64,000 nt of DNA. Source: Diphasiastrum complanatum. Lineage: Eukaryota > Streptophyta > Lycopodiopsida > Lycopodiales > Lycopodiaceae. The first letter of the stretch is position 1. The number at the start of each line of letters is the position of its first letter. Below, piece after piece: positions 20,501-28,790 of this stretch. The stretch is taken from the NCBI GenBank assembly GCA_029204225.1, contig CM055098.1, forward strand, positions 56,380,901-56,444,900, written 5' to 3'. Position numbers and translations under genes: made by a program. The notes under the pieces are model-generated. The model was not told the origin of the DNA and ran no database searches. It saw nothing but the letters and a program-made list of their open reading frames with translations.

Positions 20501-22729
20501 CACTTGGTTCCTTCTTTGCCTATCCAGATGCGAGATGTGTTGGTTTGCTATTACGAGAGATGTTCTCTTTGAGATCTTCTCTTATATCGGATGATCAGGG
20601 TGTTGACCATAGCCAGCCACATATTACACTTTTCTTTCAAAAAGAGTTAGGGAGGATACTTCGGACAGTGAGATTGACATTCCAACTCGACAACCGAAGC
20701 TCCAGCATCTTCCTCGACCATCCAGATCCAGAGTTCGTCACCAGAGGCCACCATGTGCCTCACCCAGCTCACACAGTTTTTCTCTCTCAGTTAGTAAGTT
20801 TTATTCCTCCGCATAGCTGGTGGTTAAGCTATTGCTTTTGTACCCTCACCATAGCTGGAGGTTAAGCTTTGGTTTTATCTCCGGTTTATTTTTATTTTAT
20901 TCTATGTTTTAGCTGATAGAAATAAGTCCGGCATGGACAATGCTCCACCACAAAATGGACAAGGAGATTAAGCTTACATGCAAAAACATGTACCTGTATT
21001 CAGGTCTAAAGTCATGGCCCCACTTTGAGATACAATGGGCCTCGTCCACTGCAAAAAGAGCAATACCCCTTCCCCTTGCTAGCACCTGAAGAGAAGGAAT
21101 TACTCTGCAATCGTTTTGAATGAATGCATCACGTCTTTAGTACGAAGCAATACTGTAGTGACACTTTATAAGCATCCACAATTTCTGCTAAGAATGCTGA
21201 TGAAACAAAAACAGCAACATGATTCCCTTACCGAGTGAAAGTTTCAGGACAAACGTAAACTATGCTGTATGCACCAGCCATTGCTTTACCCTCAACACTT
21301 TTATCCGGCTGTCCTGATCCAAGAAAACAGGCCGATATGCCATGTTTTGCAAGTCGTACACATTGATCATGCATCAGACTGATCAGCGGCGAAACGACTA
21401 CAACTGTCTTTCCTGTCATCAATGCTGGCAGCTGGAAGCAAAGTGATTTGCCTGTAACAAGTCAATTGCAAAAGCAATGGGACAAAGAAATTAACACTCA
21501 TCCAAAGGCCTTCTTCACTGCGCTCCTAATAAAAACTCTCTCTTGATACCCATGTGTTTCAGTATTTCTCTCAGCATTGTAATTGTACTAGCTTTTCTCT
21601 TACCCACAAATAATTGCATGAAATTAAGTCAATTACGCTAGGTAACAGGAGAGAATAAAAATTTCTTATTACTCGATAAATTCTGCAAACACATTCCATT
21701 GAAGTCCATCTTACAAGCGGACTTTCACAGACATAATTGGTACAAAAACTCTAAAACTTCTCAGAATTTGTAACCAAGCGTACACTTTCGATGAGACTAG
21801 GTACGAAGCCAGTGCGTGATATAGAACAACCTGAACCGGTTGCGGCTAGAACAAAGCAGTCACGGCCGTTTGCCCAAGCGGCAAGAGCTTCCTTTTGGAA
21901 AGGTTTTAGGTCTTCGTACCCAAAGTACTTGAGCAGAGCTTCTCCAGCTTGAAGCTCCCAATCTGCAGTGCATTCTGCCAGAAAATAAGCCCGATTCAAC
22001 TACTTTCAGTAGAATAGGTTGCTCAAAAGCTGCATCATTACCATTCAAAATATCTTCACTTGAACAGTGAGCGAGTTCCTTGGAAGGATTTGCGCCAACT
22101 GAATTGGCCGAATTCATTTTGGCAGCAAGCTTGGATTTCAATTCGGAGACCTTTGCACCACGAGCCGAAAGCTTTTGACAAACTGGGGATGTGCCAGTAA
22201 AGGCTGACAAATAGCATGGCCGTTCTCCTCCTCTTTGCTTCCTGAGCAATTCTAACGTCGCTTGGCCAACTCTATCTGTCGTCTTTTCAGCGTCAAAACC
22301 CAACTGTAATGCATTGGCTTTGCCAGAAGAAGATGGTGATTGATCGGCTGGTAATGACAAACCGAATGTAGGTAGAATTTCCTGCTCTGCTTTGATTTCG
22401 AGATCATTTTCCTGGGAAGAGGATGACCTGAATTGGCAAGCTTGCCATAGCTGTTCTTCAAACGCTTGTTCTGCTATGGCAATTACATTGTGTGCATTAC
22501 TTTTTGTTCTGTTTGCTTCTATCGTTCCCTCAACAGACTTCTTATCTATTTGTGAAGGCGATGGATCGGCAGCTAAAAGAAAATCCACCGCATCATCGAT
22601 GGAAGGAGTTGGAATGCCGCTTACTGCCTCCAAGGCAGCTGGTAAATCGAATCCCATCGCTACAAGATGGGCAAGCGTCTCGTCCAAAGACGCCCTTCCT
22701 TTCTCCTCCTTGGCATTCCTCATCTTCAT
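1104..22729 (-). CDS. RECQSIM: RecQ-like SIM DNA helicase (six 5' exons; 3' part outside window)
   Basis: Nuclear ATP-dependent 3'-5' DNA helicase of the plant RecQ SIM subfamily. Joined coding segments are 22729-22042, 21974-21831, 21451-21232, 21104-20994, 8142-7950 and 1417-1104, every intron with GT-AG ends and matching phases. The product starts with a UBA domain (about residues 15-55, MGF at 25-27), then a variable linker. The helicase core follows: GSGKS Walker A across the exon 2/3 junction, [11 protein letters not shown] in exon 3, [16 protein letters not shown] in exon 4 and MALTATAT in exon 5. Exon 6 enters the acidic insertion that splits the SIM helicase domain. N-terminal UBA plus split core is what distinguishes SIM from other plant RecQs (family knowledge). 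Introns 4 and 5 are 12,851 and 6,532 bp and full of retroelements. A frameshift in exon 6 raises the possibility of a pseudogene or an assembly error. Helicase domain 2 and the C-terminus must lie left of base 1. Confidence 0.88.
1418..2224. other. Intron 5 sequence without recognisable feature
   Basis: Between RECQSIM exon 6 and the copia remnant. No family motifs in either strand; read as intron. Confidence 0.5.
2225..2790 (+). pseudogene. Ty1/copia pol remnant with internal deletion
   Basis: Two separate copia regions are joined directly. At 2471-2640 the RT N-terminus appears ([12 protein letters not shown], then [13 protein letters not shown] and [10 protein letters not shown]). From about 2655 the extreme end of RNase H follows ([19 protein letters not shown]). 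The RT palm and most of RNase H are missing. The ~240 bases upstream look like the variable linker before copia RT and contain a stop. Lies in RECQSIM intron 5, opposite strand to the gene. Confidence 0.75.
2821..3324 (+). repeat. Partial 3' LTR of the copia remnant
   Basis: Starts TGTTAGAATAG directly after a polypurine-like TTAAGGGGAAC, the usual copia 3' LTR position. Its right end is not defined, because a gypsy-family LTR begins at 3325. Confidence 0.5.
3325..4243 (+). repeat. 5' LTR of Gag-PR element copy 1
   Basis: TGTTGTAAAG...GGCGCAACA, 919 bp, the same length and ends as both LTRs of the 28.8-34.0 kb copy. An AATAAA is present near 3865. Confidence 0.88.
4246..4257 (+). other. Primer binding site (initiator Met tRNA)
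   Basis: TGGTATCAGAGC two bases after the LTR, complementary to the 3' end of plant initiator-Met tRNA. Confidence 0.85.
5034..7009 (+). pseudogene. Degenerate gag-protease ORF, copy 1
   Basis: The Gag capsid-like part ([20 protein letters not shown], then the retrotransposon-gag core to about 5980) is followed by a CCHC knuckle [14 protein letters not shown] near 6230. A protease-like region [11 protein letters not shown] (Asp at 6530-6532) and [13 protein letters not shown] come next. Lesions are a frameshift near 5790, a TAA at about 6305 and a TGA at about 6695. These differ from the lesions of copy 2, so the ancestral frame was open. No RT follows; after 7009 the sequence is non-coding. 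Lacks the second C-terminal repeat seen in copy 2. Confidence 0.8.
7318..7949. other. Intron 5 sequence next to exon 5
   Basis: AT-rich, no family motifs; contains the splice donor side of exon 5 at its right end. Confidence 0.5.
7950..8142 (-). CDS. RECQSIM: RECQSIM exon 5 (motif III)
   Basis: After a 12.85-kb intron, acceptor GATTGGCAG completes the Arg codon left by exon 4 and restores the sequence [30 protein letters not shown] is motif III, and [11 protein letters not shown] continues the SIM core. The donor TCA|GTAAGTATG is strong. Phase continuity across such a long gap is good evidence that exons 4 and 5 belong to one gene. Confidence 0.88.
8143..8509. other. Intron 4 sequence next to exon 5
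   Basis: Contains the pyrimidine-rich tract leading into the exon 5 acceptor on the minus strand. Nothing else is recognised. Confidence 0.5.
8510..8561. repeat. (GA)n microsatellite
   Basis: About 26 uninterrupted GA units. On the minus strand it is a (TC)n tail directly following ATTAATAAAGATC, so it may be the 3' tail of the minus-strand LINE fragment. Confidence 0.95.
8562..8955 (-). mobile_element. LINE 3' end, minus strand
   Basis: On the minus strand the end of a LINE ORF2 tail is visible: a basic Arg/Gln-rich stretch after [14 protein letters not shown], comparable to the tail of the plus-strand copy ending at 10067. A 3' UTR ends in GGACATTAATAAAGATC and a simple repeat. The plus-strand LINE fragments of this window end in the similar GACATTAATAATAATTC. 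It meets the next LINE head to head at 8955. Confidence 0.6.
8955..10258 (+). mobile_element. LINE ORF2 C-terminal part and 3' UTR
   Basis: Begins at [10 protein letters not shown], then [17 protein letters not shown], and ends with a zinc-binding RT-associated motif [19 protein letters not shown] (about 9627-9685) and a Ser/Arg-rich tail ending at 10067. The same protein order appears in the LINE at 16.6-20.9 kb ([41 protein letters not shown]). A frameshift near 9225-9490 breaks the frame. The 3' end reads GACATTAATAATAATTC. Lies in RECQSIM intron 4. Confidence 0.78.
10259..11352 (+). mobile_element. LINE 5' part (5' UTR, ORF1 remnant, start of ORF2)
   Basis: The first ~300 bp is a C/T-rich region (ACCCTCGCTGATCC, TGTCTACCCTGCC) that matches in style the start of the LINE at 16632. 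A broken ORF1 follows ([16 protein letters not shown] near 10780, [10 protein letters not shown] near 10940). ORF2 opens at 11118 with the endonuclease N-terminus [12 protein letters not shown] and is cut after ~79 codons, where gypsy RT sequence begins. Confidence 0.72.
12017..12089 (+). other. tRNA-like sequence in left TRIM LTR
   Basis: 73 nt with a box A-like TAGCTCAGTGGTAGAGC and box B-like GGTTCGAATCC. The D arm GCTC/GAGC and a T arm are formed; the acceptor stem has one mismatch. The body resembles tRNA-Cys, but the anticodon arm is degenerate. Confidence 0.8.
12278..12350 (+). other. tRNA-like sequence in right TRIM LTR
   Basis: Same position in the right LTR. GGGCGGA pairs with TCTGTCC over all seven acceptor positions (two G-T wobbles). 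D arm GCTC/GAGC and box B GGTTCGAATCC are intact. The anticodon stem is poor, so I do not call it a functional tRNA gene. Confidence 0.8.
14389..14921 (+). repeat. 3' LTR of gypsy element A (right end approximate)
   Basis: Begins TGTCATGTACTTTTAG right after GAGGGGAG. The right end is placed where a second gypsy RT starts; TTTGCCACATGACA is a plausible terminus. No second LTR is available to confirm. Confidence 0.6.
14922..16631 (+). pseudogene. Ty3/gypsy element B pol fragment (RT to integrase)
   Basis: A different gypsy family from element A. It begins at [13 protein letters not shown], with [28 protein letters not shown] and catalytic FLDDILIYN. RNase H has [20 protein letters not shown] and [13 protein letters not shown]. 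The integrase N-terminus has [15 protein letters not shown] and [10 protein letters not shown], and [18 protein letters not shown] carries the first catalytic Asp. It is cut off after [14 protein letters not shown] at about 16630, where LINE 5' UTR-like sequence starts. Stops and frame changes at 15543 and near 16060-16390. Neither LTR is present. Confidence 0.8.
17122..18347 (+). pseudogene. LINE ORF1 remnant
   Basis: The first part has [18 protein letters not shown] and [16 protein letters not shown], ending in the TRIM at 17368. The second part (18012 on) has [40 protein letters not shown] and [20 protein letters not shown]. It resembles L1-type ORF1 proteins, which are nucleic-acid-binding chaperones, with a short N-terminal helix region and an RRM-like/C-terminal part. 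About 240 bp of unrelated sequence lies between the TRIM and the second part. Confidence 0.65.
17368..17771 (-). mobile_element. TRIM retrotransposon with tRNA-like LTRs, copy 2
   Basis: Same family as copy 1 on the opposite strand. LTRs of 144 bp lie at 17368-17511 and 17628-17771. The primer site (reverse complement GGCTCTGATACCA) is at 17615-17627. Each LTR keeps the box A-like and box B-like blocks (reverse complement GGATTCGAACC). It lies inside LINE ORF1. The flanking pentamers GAAAC and CAAGA do not match, so one flank has changed or been rearranged. Confidence 0.9.
18360..20067 (+). pseudogene. LINE ORF2 (reverse transcriptase) remnant
   Basis: RT motifs in order: [20 protein letters not shown] and [15 protein letters not shown] (the palm Asp) near 19110-19160, [13 protein letters not shown] near 19304 in another frame, then [20 protein letters not shown]. 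The usual A-D-D catalytic pair reads A-N-D here, so a catalytic Asp is lost as well as the frame. IGKTKVMVF, a typical LINE thumb start, follows. [13 protein letters not shown] and [12 protein letters not shown] complete this part. Confidence 0.75.
20281..20865 (+). pseudogene. LINE ORF2 C-terminal zinc-motif region
   Basis: Opens in [20 protein letters not shown] and contains [19 protein letters not shown], the zinc-binding motif at the end of many plant LINE ORF2 proteins, then [16 protein letters not shown]. Clear homologue of 9489-10067. Confidence 0.75.
20994..21104 (-). CDS. RECQSIM: RECQSIM exon 4 (DEAH box)
   Basis: A 111-bp exon with acceptor GATTGCAG and donor ACAG|GTACATG. It encodes [19 protein letters not shown]: the DEAH Walker B that hydrolyses ATP, followed by the RecQ aromatic-rich loop SKWGHDFRP. 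Its donor lies only about 45 bp from the end of a LINE insertion in intron 4. Confidence 0.9.
21232..21451 (-). CDS. RECQSIM: RECQSIM exon 3 (Walker A end, motif Ia)
   Basis: The acceptor TTGTTACAG precedes GCAAATCA, giving [11 protein letters not shown], the nucleotide-binding loop. [12 protein letters not shown] is motif Ia, and ACFLGSGQ and YVCPETF follow as in other SIM helicases. The exon ends at ACTCG|GTAAGG, inside an Arg codon. Confidence 0.9.
21831..21974 (-). CDS. RECQSIM: RECQSIM exon 2 (RecQ motif 0 and Walker A start)
   Basis: Separated from exon 1 by a 67-bp intron (21975-22041) with acceptor TTCTGGCAG. It encodes the RecQ motif 0 region, with [14 protein letters not shown] contacting adenine, then [11 protein letters not shown]. 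The donor splits the second glycine codon of Walker A (TCAG|GTTGTT), and exon 3 completes it to GSGKS. Confidence 0.88.
22042..22729 (-). CDS. RECQSIM: RECQSIM exon 1 (UBA domain and linker)
   Basis: Start chosen at the ATG at 22729, with a second ATG two codons later. Upstream in frame there is no ATG before a TAG. The UBA-like stretch has [13 protein letters not shown] and [11 protein letters not shown], the usual two ends of this ubiquitin-binding fold. The remaining ~170 residues are Ser/Gln/Glu-rich and look disordered. The exon ends after the first base of a Glu codon, at donor G|GTAATG. Reading through the donor shifts out of the helicase frame, which supports the splice. Confidence 0.82.
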
Positions 22730-24280
22730 CGCCAGTGAAGGAAACTCTGTTTGCGTCAAATTTATGCTGCACCTGTTTGTTGGCAAAAGGCCATTTCTAG
22801 GCCCATAGTGTCCTTTCACACACAATGGCGCCAATACCTAAATGGGTAATAGTGATGCGAGTCACACTTACCTCTTTGGTAATATCATTTTCTGCTTTTT
22901 GGCCGTTGCTTTGCTTTGCAAGGAGGACTTAGCCTTCATGTGAAAGATTGACAGGCTTGTGTTGTGATCTTTATTTAAAACACATAAATCCATATTTCAA
23001 ATTAGTATTTTCGGTTATCTTGCGTAGGACATGTGGCAATTTTTAATGAATTGCCTAATTTTAAATCTTTTTTCTAAGCTATTGATTTCTTTTCTTTTTT
23101 TTTTCATTTCTAGATATTTATTTGTGTTACAAATTTTTTGATTATTTGTTGGTTCACACATGGATTGGTATTTTCACGTTTCTTGCCATTCGCGGGGTCT
23201 TCGGTGTCGCTGCATGCAACGCTTTGTAGGTGAGAAGAAGCTTCTCAATGTTTTAGGAGGAATGTGTGATGTTCATGCTGCAATGAACGGATGTTCGGTG
23301 TTCATGTTCTATGGTTTGATAGTAGTTTGACGATTTTCGCTTCTCCTTTCAAATCTTGTTCTTGTAAAAGAGTTTGGATGAGGTGGTGTTGCGTGCCTGT
23401 ACCTGTGGGATTGTTAGTTGTGTTGTTGTGGTTCAAAGATTTCTGGTGGCTATTTTAAGGAGAGCTGTGCGTTGGTGTCGTTCGAAGATTTTTATTAGAT
23501 CCAACTTTTGGTTTTCGGGTCTCCTTGCTACAAAAGAAAATTTGGTGAACGTGTGTCTCTTTCAAGTGTACGTATTTTGGCACTCCTGATCACGACGTTA
23601 GCAACTTTGCTTTTTGATTTCTCATCTAAAATTAGTTATGGCGAATTGGAATCAAATTAACACATTCACTACATAGAGATCTTATATGAATTTTTGCTTC
23701 TTGCACTACTTCCTTCACCATGGATGCTCGGACTTCTACATGATCATCTAAACAAAAATCTACAAGTTTAACACTAAAGCCTTGCATAAAAAGCCACTCT
23801 TGCAAGATTTTGGAGGCCAGATTTAAATGGTTTAGAGCTCCAGGACGACCCATATGTCTTGATGAACACTCCAGTTGCGTCTATAATCAGGCCCTATAGG
23901 GAGAATCACTGAAAAAACTTGTTTTCCAGTCCAAAAGGCTCCTTTCGATGACTTTAGAAAAGCAGACAAGAGAAATTTTATTTAAGAAAGATTCACACAT
24001 TAGCATCTGACCAATTTGTGATCTCATAAAAAAGTATGAACTGTAATCAAGAGGTAGGCACCAAGCAATGCATATTACGTTTGTTATTGCCTAACCACCC
24101 TAGGAACAAGGGAACTGACTTTCTACAGCCATCAACTCACGTGTTTCGAGCCTCGCTTCAATGGACTGTGCAATGTATAGATAAGGTGCATCGCCATCAA
24201 AATTTGTATTATATGGGGCATGTAGAATAGGATTTATTGCAAATGTATTGTTAGTCTGCAATCTCGAAGACATATTAAAG
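22730..24280. other. RECQSIM upstream region, no other gene recognised
   Basis: Would hold the RECQSIM promoter and 5' UTR on the minus strand. No convincing TATA box or neighbouring gene was found. A minus-strand open frame at 23632-23853 has no family features. Confidence 0.45.
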
Positions 24281-24289
24281 CATGTCTAT

Positions 24290-24565
24290 CAAAAATGGGT
24301 GGGCGATTGGCAAAAACTTTATCTTCATCATAGATTTGTACTTCGTTGTCACGTTGATAGGCCCGTTAAACGTTCTATAGCCACTGCAAAAATTTCGCCG
24401 TCCCACAAGCTTTATGTTGCACATGGAGGCTTTGAATCCAGACCCGGAGATGCACTGACCCTTCCATCTGCTTGGCACCAAGGCCATTCCATTGTCACTG
24501 AAGCTCATGTTCTCATGCCACATACCTGTATCAAATACACCAACGATAACATCTTCAATTTCTAG
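24290..24565 (-). pseudogene. Subtilisin-like protease fragment
   Basis: The minus strand encodes EDVIVGVFDTGMWHENMSFS, then VPSRWKGQCISGSGF, MCNIKLVGRRNFCSGY and GPINVTTKYKS. This is the start of the catalytic domain of plant subtilases (S8), including the catalytic Asp in DTG. After YKS the family normally continues to the DGHGTH His motif, but here the sequence diverges to a stop. No propeptide, His or Ser regions were found nearby. Either a gene fragment or a lone exon of a decayed gene. Confidence 0.75.
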
Positions 24566-24599
24566 TCTTTGTCTCTTACATCTACAAATCTTTATTTCC

Positions 24600-25300
24600 A
24601 ACGTCTAGTACGGTTTCGCTTAAGAACTTGCACTGTATAATGCACAAACAAGTTGAAGCAAAACGTTATTTGATTTTTTAATTCTGGTAGTTTGTGATCA
24701 ATAAAAAACCTTATTTATAGACAATATGCATACAGCGCCCCCTGTTTTTCCAACCATACAAAATAATAACAAACTATGTCTCTGGTCCAAAGTTTTCCTA
24801 ACTAAGGGGTTCAGAATCAATGTGTACAAGATGCTCATAAGGTCTTGGAATTACTATTTCAGGAGGAGGGTTCCAAGTCAATGACCCTTATCTCGAATAA
24901 TTCTCAACCATGAATTTGTTTTTGAGTCAGTATTTGATATACATTTTCCTCAGAATCTATGTGCCTTGGCTAGCAAATGCAAATCTTGAGAACAAATGCA
25001 ATTGTATTAAACCAGAGACAAACATTATGTTCTAAAAGGTGGTACCGAAATACAAACGGAAAATGAAGAGTTGAAATAACATATATGTTTTTATCGTAGA
25101 AAGTTAAAGCTGGAAAGAATGCATGCCATGGAAAGTGCAATATGGCAATGATAAGAAACAATGAACAGGCTAGAGCACTTTGTTAAATTTCTTAGTAATT
25201 GGGATTAGCCTGAAGCTATCAATGACTAAATAAATGAAGAGACCAAAATTTGGTAGGAGCTTGATTTTGGTTAAGGGAAGCGCTTGAGGAATAAGAATAT
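24600..25300. other. AT-rich sequence, nothing recognised
   Basis: No coding or repeat signature on either strand. Confidence 0.4.
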
Positions 25301-25341
25301 AACTTGAATGAAAGAATGGAGGTGGCTATAGAACTACCAAA

Positions 25342-25735
25342 CACATTATGTAATGCTTCTTGGTTTCCAAGGGGAGGTTCGAACCTGGGACCAAAGAAAC
25401 TTTGGATGCCAAGCCAACCAACTGAGCCAACCCCGTTGGGTAAGTCACATTATGTAATGCTTCTTGGTTTCCAAGGGGAGGCTCGAACCTGGGACCAAAG
25501 AAACTTTGGATGCCAAGCTAACCAGTTGAGCCAACCCCGTTGGGTCACATTATGTAATGCTTCTTGGTTTCCAAGGGGAGGCTCGAACCTGGGACCAAAG
25601 AAACTTTGGATGCCAAGCTAACCAGTTGAGCCAACCCCGTTAATGCTTCTTGGTTTCCAAGGGGAGGCTCGAACCTGGGACCAAAGAAACTTTGGATGTC
25701 AAGCTAACCAGTTGAGCCAACCCCGTTGGGTGCAA
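25342..25735 (-). repeat. Tandem array of four tRNA-like (SINE-head-like) units
   Basis: Four near-identical units of about 95-105 bp. On the minus strand each carries GGGGTTGGCTCAGTTGGTTG (box A-like) and CCAGGTTCGAACCTCCCC (box B-like), with a CCAAAG/CTTTGG hairpin in the anticodon-arm position and GGGG/CCCC acceptor pairing. A tRNA-derived SINE head or decayed tRNA gene amplified in tandem; I see no separate SINE body. Confidence 0.8.
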
Positions 25736-26016
25736 CCCCGTTAATGGGGTCGTTGGTACCATAACCACTTCCAAGAAAATAGAGAAGGTATACAAGTGCT
25801 TGGGCATTAGTTAGAACATTGTATTTGTGTTGTGTAAATTAAGAGATAGGTCTGTAATGTTCAAGTCTAGGAGGATTATTCTTACGTAATCTGAGTAAAA
25901 GGATGAGCCAACCAGTCTTAGAGAAACATCTGCCCCCGTAGCAACAAATAACGTAGCAACAGTAGAATATAACTTGATTCAAAGACTGGAAGCAGTTACA
26001 GAACTATTGGACCCAA

Positions 26017-26112
26017 CATGTAATGCTTCTTGGTTTCCAAGGGGAGGCTCGAACCTGGGACCAAAGAAACTTTGGATGCCAAGCTAACCAGTTGAGCCAA
26101 CCCCGTTGGGTG
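26017..26112 (-). repeat. Fifth tRNA-like unit in a duplicated flank
   Basis: Same unit as the array at 25342-25735, single here. The surrounding sequence is also duplicated: AATATAACTTGA...ACTGGAAGC before it and GGGGTCGTTGG...GAGATAGGTCTGT after it match the flanks of the array. One larger segment (about 0.6-0.7 kb) was therefore duplicated and the array differs in copy number between the two. Confidence 0.75.
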
Positions 26113-26339
26113 ACCCAACATGTAATGGGGTCGTTGGGACCGTAATCGCTTCAAGGAAATAAAGAAGCTCATGCTAGCTATAGAGGTGCTTGGCCATTAG
26201 TCGGATATTGTATTTCTGTTGCGTAAATTAGGAGATAGGTCTGTGATGTTCAGGTGTACGAGTACTTTTCTCATGTAATCTAAGTGAAGGGATGAGCCTC
26301 CAGCCTTCCAGAAACCTTCGCCTCCCTTACCTCCAAATA

Positions 26340-27659
26340 ACATGCCAACAATAGAGCAATAAAGGTATTCTACAAATGTGTCGGGAGAGGATTAGGGAAA
26401 CAGTATACAAAAAGGACTGTAGTAGCTACGTGGAAACAACAACAAACAAAATTATGCTAAATGTACAGTGAGAGTTCTAGCAGCAAAGACAGATAGCATA
26501 ATTAGTATATATTAAGTTGCAATATAGACAGTAAACAATGACTAATAAAGCATAAGCTTGTAGCAATAGTTAGGTATTGCATATGTTTGACATGTTTCTG
26601 TTGATACTGTGGCTGGTACCTATGCTTTTTGTATAGTTGTTGTTGGTGTGTTTTTTGCAACTACTATGGTATTTGTTTCCCAATACCATTATTTGATACA
26701 TATGATTCTTTTTGTATAAGTGTTTCTACTTTCTTTGCTGCATGTGCTCGTCCATTTTACTGTGAACGATATTCATCGTTTCCACTTCCATTTATCGTGC
26801 AATAACAACTTTTTATCTATCATAAATATGTCTGTTTTTTTTTAAAACAAAATGTTATATTAAATTTCGGATTCTGCTGCGTATATTATATCCAATGCGT
26901 CCACTTACTTATCGAAACAATTCTTGTGTTTCAATTCATGAATCTAAATTACGAAGTTCATAGTATTTATATTGAAATGGAATAGCTGTATTTTTAACGC
27001 ATAGGTTATCTACATTTGAGTTCCTCCATTGATATGTTTGTTAATATTGATTACATTTCTCATACTAGAAATAGATTGTGACATTCTTTTAGACCGGAGA
27101 TCAAATTACTTGAATCTCTTTAACATCACAAAAATATATACATGTACACTTCGCTACCAGCATCAAATATTTAGAGTTGATGGTTTGGTCTTTGATTAAA
27201 TTCTTCAATTTTATGTATTTCGAAACCTCAAGGCATGCAAAGGGGTCTGACTTCTTCTTTTGTCTCCTTGTCATTTTTACGTCTTTTTCTTTCTGATTGC
27301 TTTTGACATAATCATCGAGTTTAGTAGCAGGTGTAGGTAGTCAAATATATTGCTTTTATAAATCTGGACTATCGTCATTAAGAATGCAGAATTCCAAAGT
27401 TGATTGTTGGATTCACTTGCTGTCAAAAATAGAATTATGTCAATCCTTTGTTGTAAACATGATGATGACATATTCAAATTCCTGAAGATATTTTTAGACA
27501 CCCGCAGTTATCACCACATACTTGCTTCAAAAAAAAGTAGGAGACCTAAAAAATGCTACAACAAATGTGTTCCAATTTAAAAACCTCTTTTGTGGCACAG
27601 TATTAAAATGTTGGTATTTATATATAACAAAGCGCACATCGACTTACAAGAAAGAATGC
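26340..27659. other. AT-rich sequence, nothing recognised
   Basis: No coding, RNA or mobile-element signature seen. Confidence 0.4.
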
Positions 27660-28128
27660 AAACTTTTATCAAGAAATAGTGATATTTTTTGTTGTTTAAT
27701 TGTCGTCTTGTAGTTCTTTTTTTGGAGATTCAAAAATTTGAGTGGAAAGAAAACATGTGATTTGAAATTCAGATTATGGATTTGGCGGCTATTATTATGT
27801 GTTCTGTTCAAATGTATTGTATGTTGCTTTGAGTCCAGTCAAAGGTGTGTCTTCCTTTAAATACATGATATTTATCTAAGTTACATGATTACTAGTGGAA
27901 ACTTTTCTCAAGAAATAGTGATATTTTTGTTGTTTAATTGTCGTCTTGTAGTTCTTTTTTTGGAGATTCAAAAATTTGAGTGGAAAGAAAACATGTGATT
28001 TGCAATTCAGATTATGGATTTGGCGGCTATTATAATGTGTTCTATTCAAATGTATTGTATGTTGCTTTGAGTCCAGTCAAAGGTGTGTCTTCCTTTAAAT
28101 ACATGATAGATACGCGATTACTAGTGGT
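27660..28128. repeat. Direct tandem duplication of ~0.24 kb
   Basis: 27660-27898 is repeated at 27899-28128 with few differences. Both begin AAACTTTT(A/C)TCAAGAAATAG and end GATTACTAGTGG. A small gap near the end of the second copy accounts for the length difference. Confidence 0.9.
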
Positions 28129-28790
28129 AGAAAACAAATACATATATTATCGTATTTGAACCATGTTCTGCTGTAATGTCTAAATTTATTTCTACTATTA
28201 AATGATCAAATCTGATTACTGACATTCTTAGATATTTTAAAAAACAAACTTTGCCATGGTTTCATTGTGAGGAGGGTTTAGCATAGTGGATTGTGCAACT
28301 TGCATTTGATGATCATTGATTGTGCATTCAATCTTGAATCTTGATCATTGAGGATCATTCAACATTGGTAATTTGATTGTGATTTGTGCGATGATAGATC
28401 ATTGTACATGGAGTTCATCTTGTGTTGTAGTTCGAATATTGTGAATGGTGCATCTATAATATGAAAGTCTTGCACTAAACTCCAGTCTAGTAAGGCAAGT
28501 GAAAAATTGCCAATGAAATGTATACCAAAGGCTTAGGAATGGTACAATTGTGCATAGTGCTTATGAAAGGCTAAGTTCATGTCCTTTCATACATATTCAA
28601 AGTCTTGTTTATATATTATGTAGTTGGAATACATACGTCTGGCCTAAAATGTACCAAGATAATTTGGACCAATTTGCATGTTGCAATTTCAACTCCTCTT
28701 TCTAATTACTTCCCTATCGAAATTTAGCCAATAATTTTGACACTATGCTCCTTGGCATTTGAATAGTACTTCCAAAATCTTGGAGTCCAC
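28129..28790. other. Unassigned flank of the Gag-PR element
   Basis: AT-rich with many GATCATT-like words; no gene seen. Ends in TCCAC, the target duplicated by the insertion. Confidence 0.4.

Larger units (their letters stand above)
16632..20948 (+). mobile_element. LINE retrotransposon, near full length, degenerate
   Basis: A C/T-rich 5' region (to about 16870) is followed by an ORF1 remnant, interrupted by a TRIM and other sequence, then by ORF2 pieces with reverse transcriptase and the C-terminal zinc motif, and a short 3' UTR ending near GGCATGGACAATGCTCC. The 3' terminal sequence seen in the copy ending at 10258 is missing. The insertion ends about 45 bp from the RECQSIM exon 4 donor. 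Multiple stops and frameshifts. Confidence 0.78.

Noticed and set aside
22730-22834. Longer RECQSIM N-terminus extending to 22834.
   Set aside because: The upstream frame would start with TTG; no ATG is present before the in-frame stop, and SIM proteins start shortly before the UBA domain.
23374-23853. Small genes between RECQSIM and the subtilase fragment.
   Set aside because: Open frames lack recognisable domains and have random-looking composition.
25367-26112. A cluster of functional tRNA genes on the minus strand.
   Set aside because: Units are identical tandem repeats with a 3-base loop in the anticodon-arm hairpin; better read as tRNA-derived repeats.
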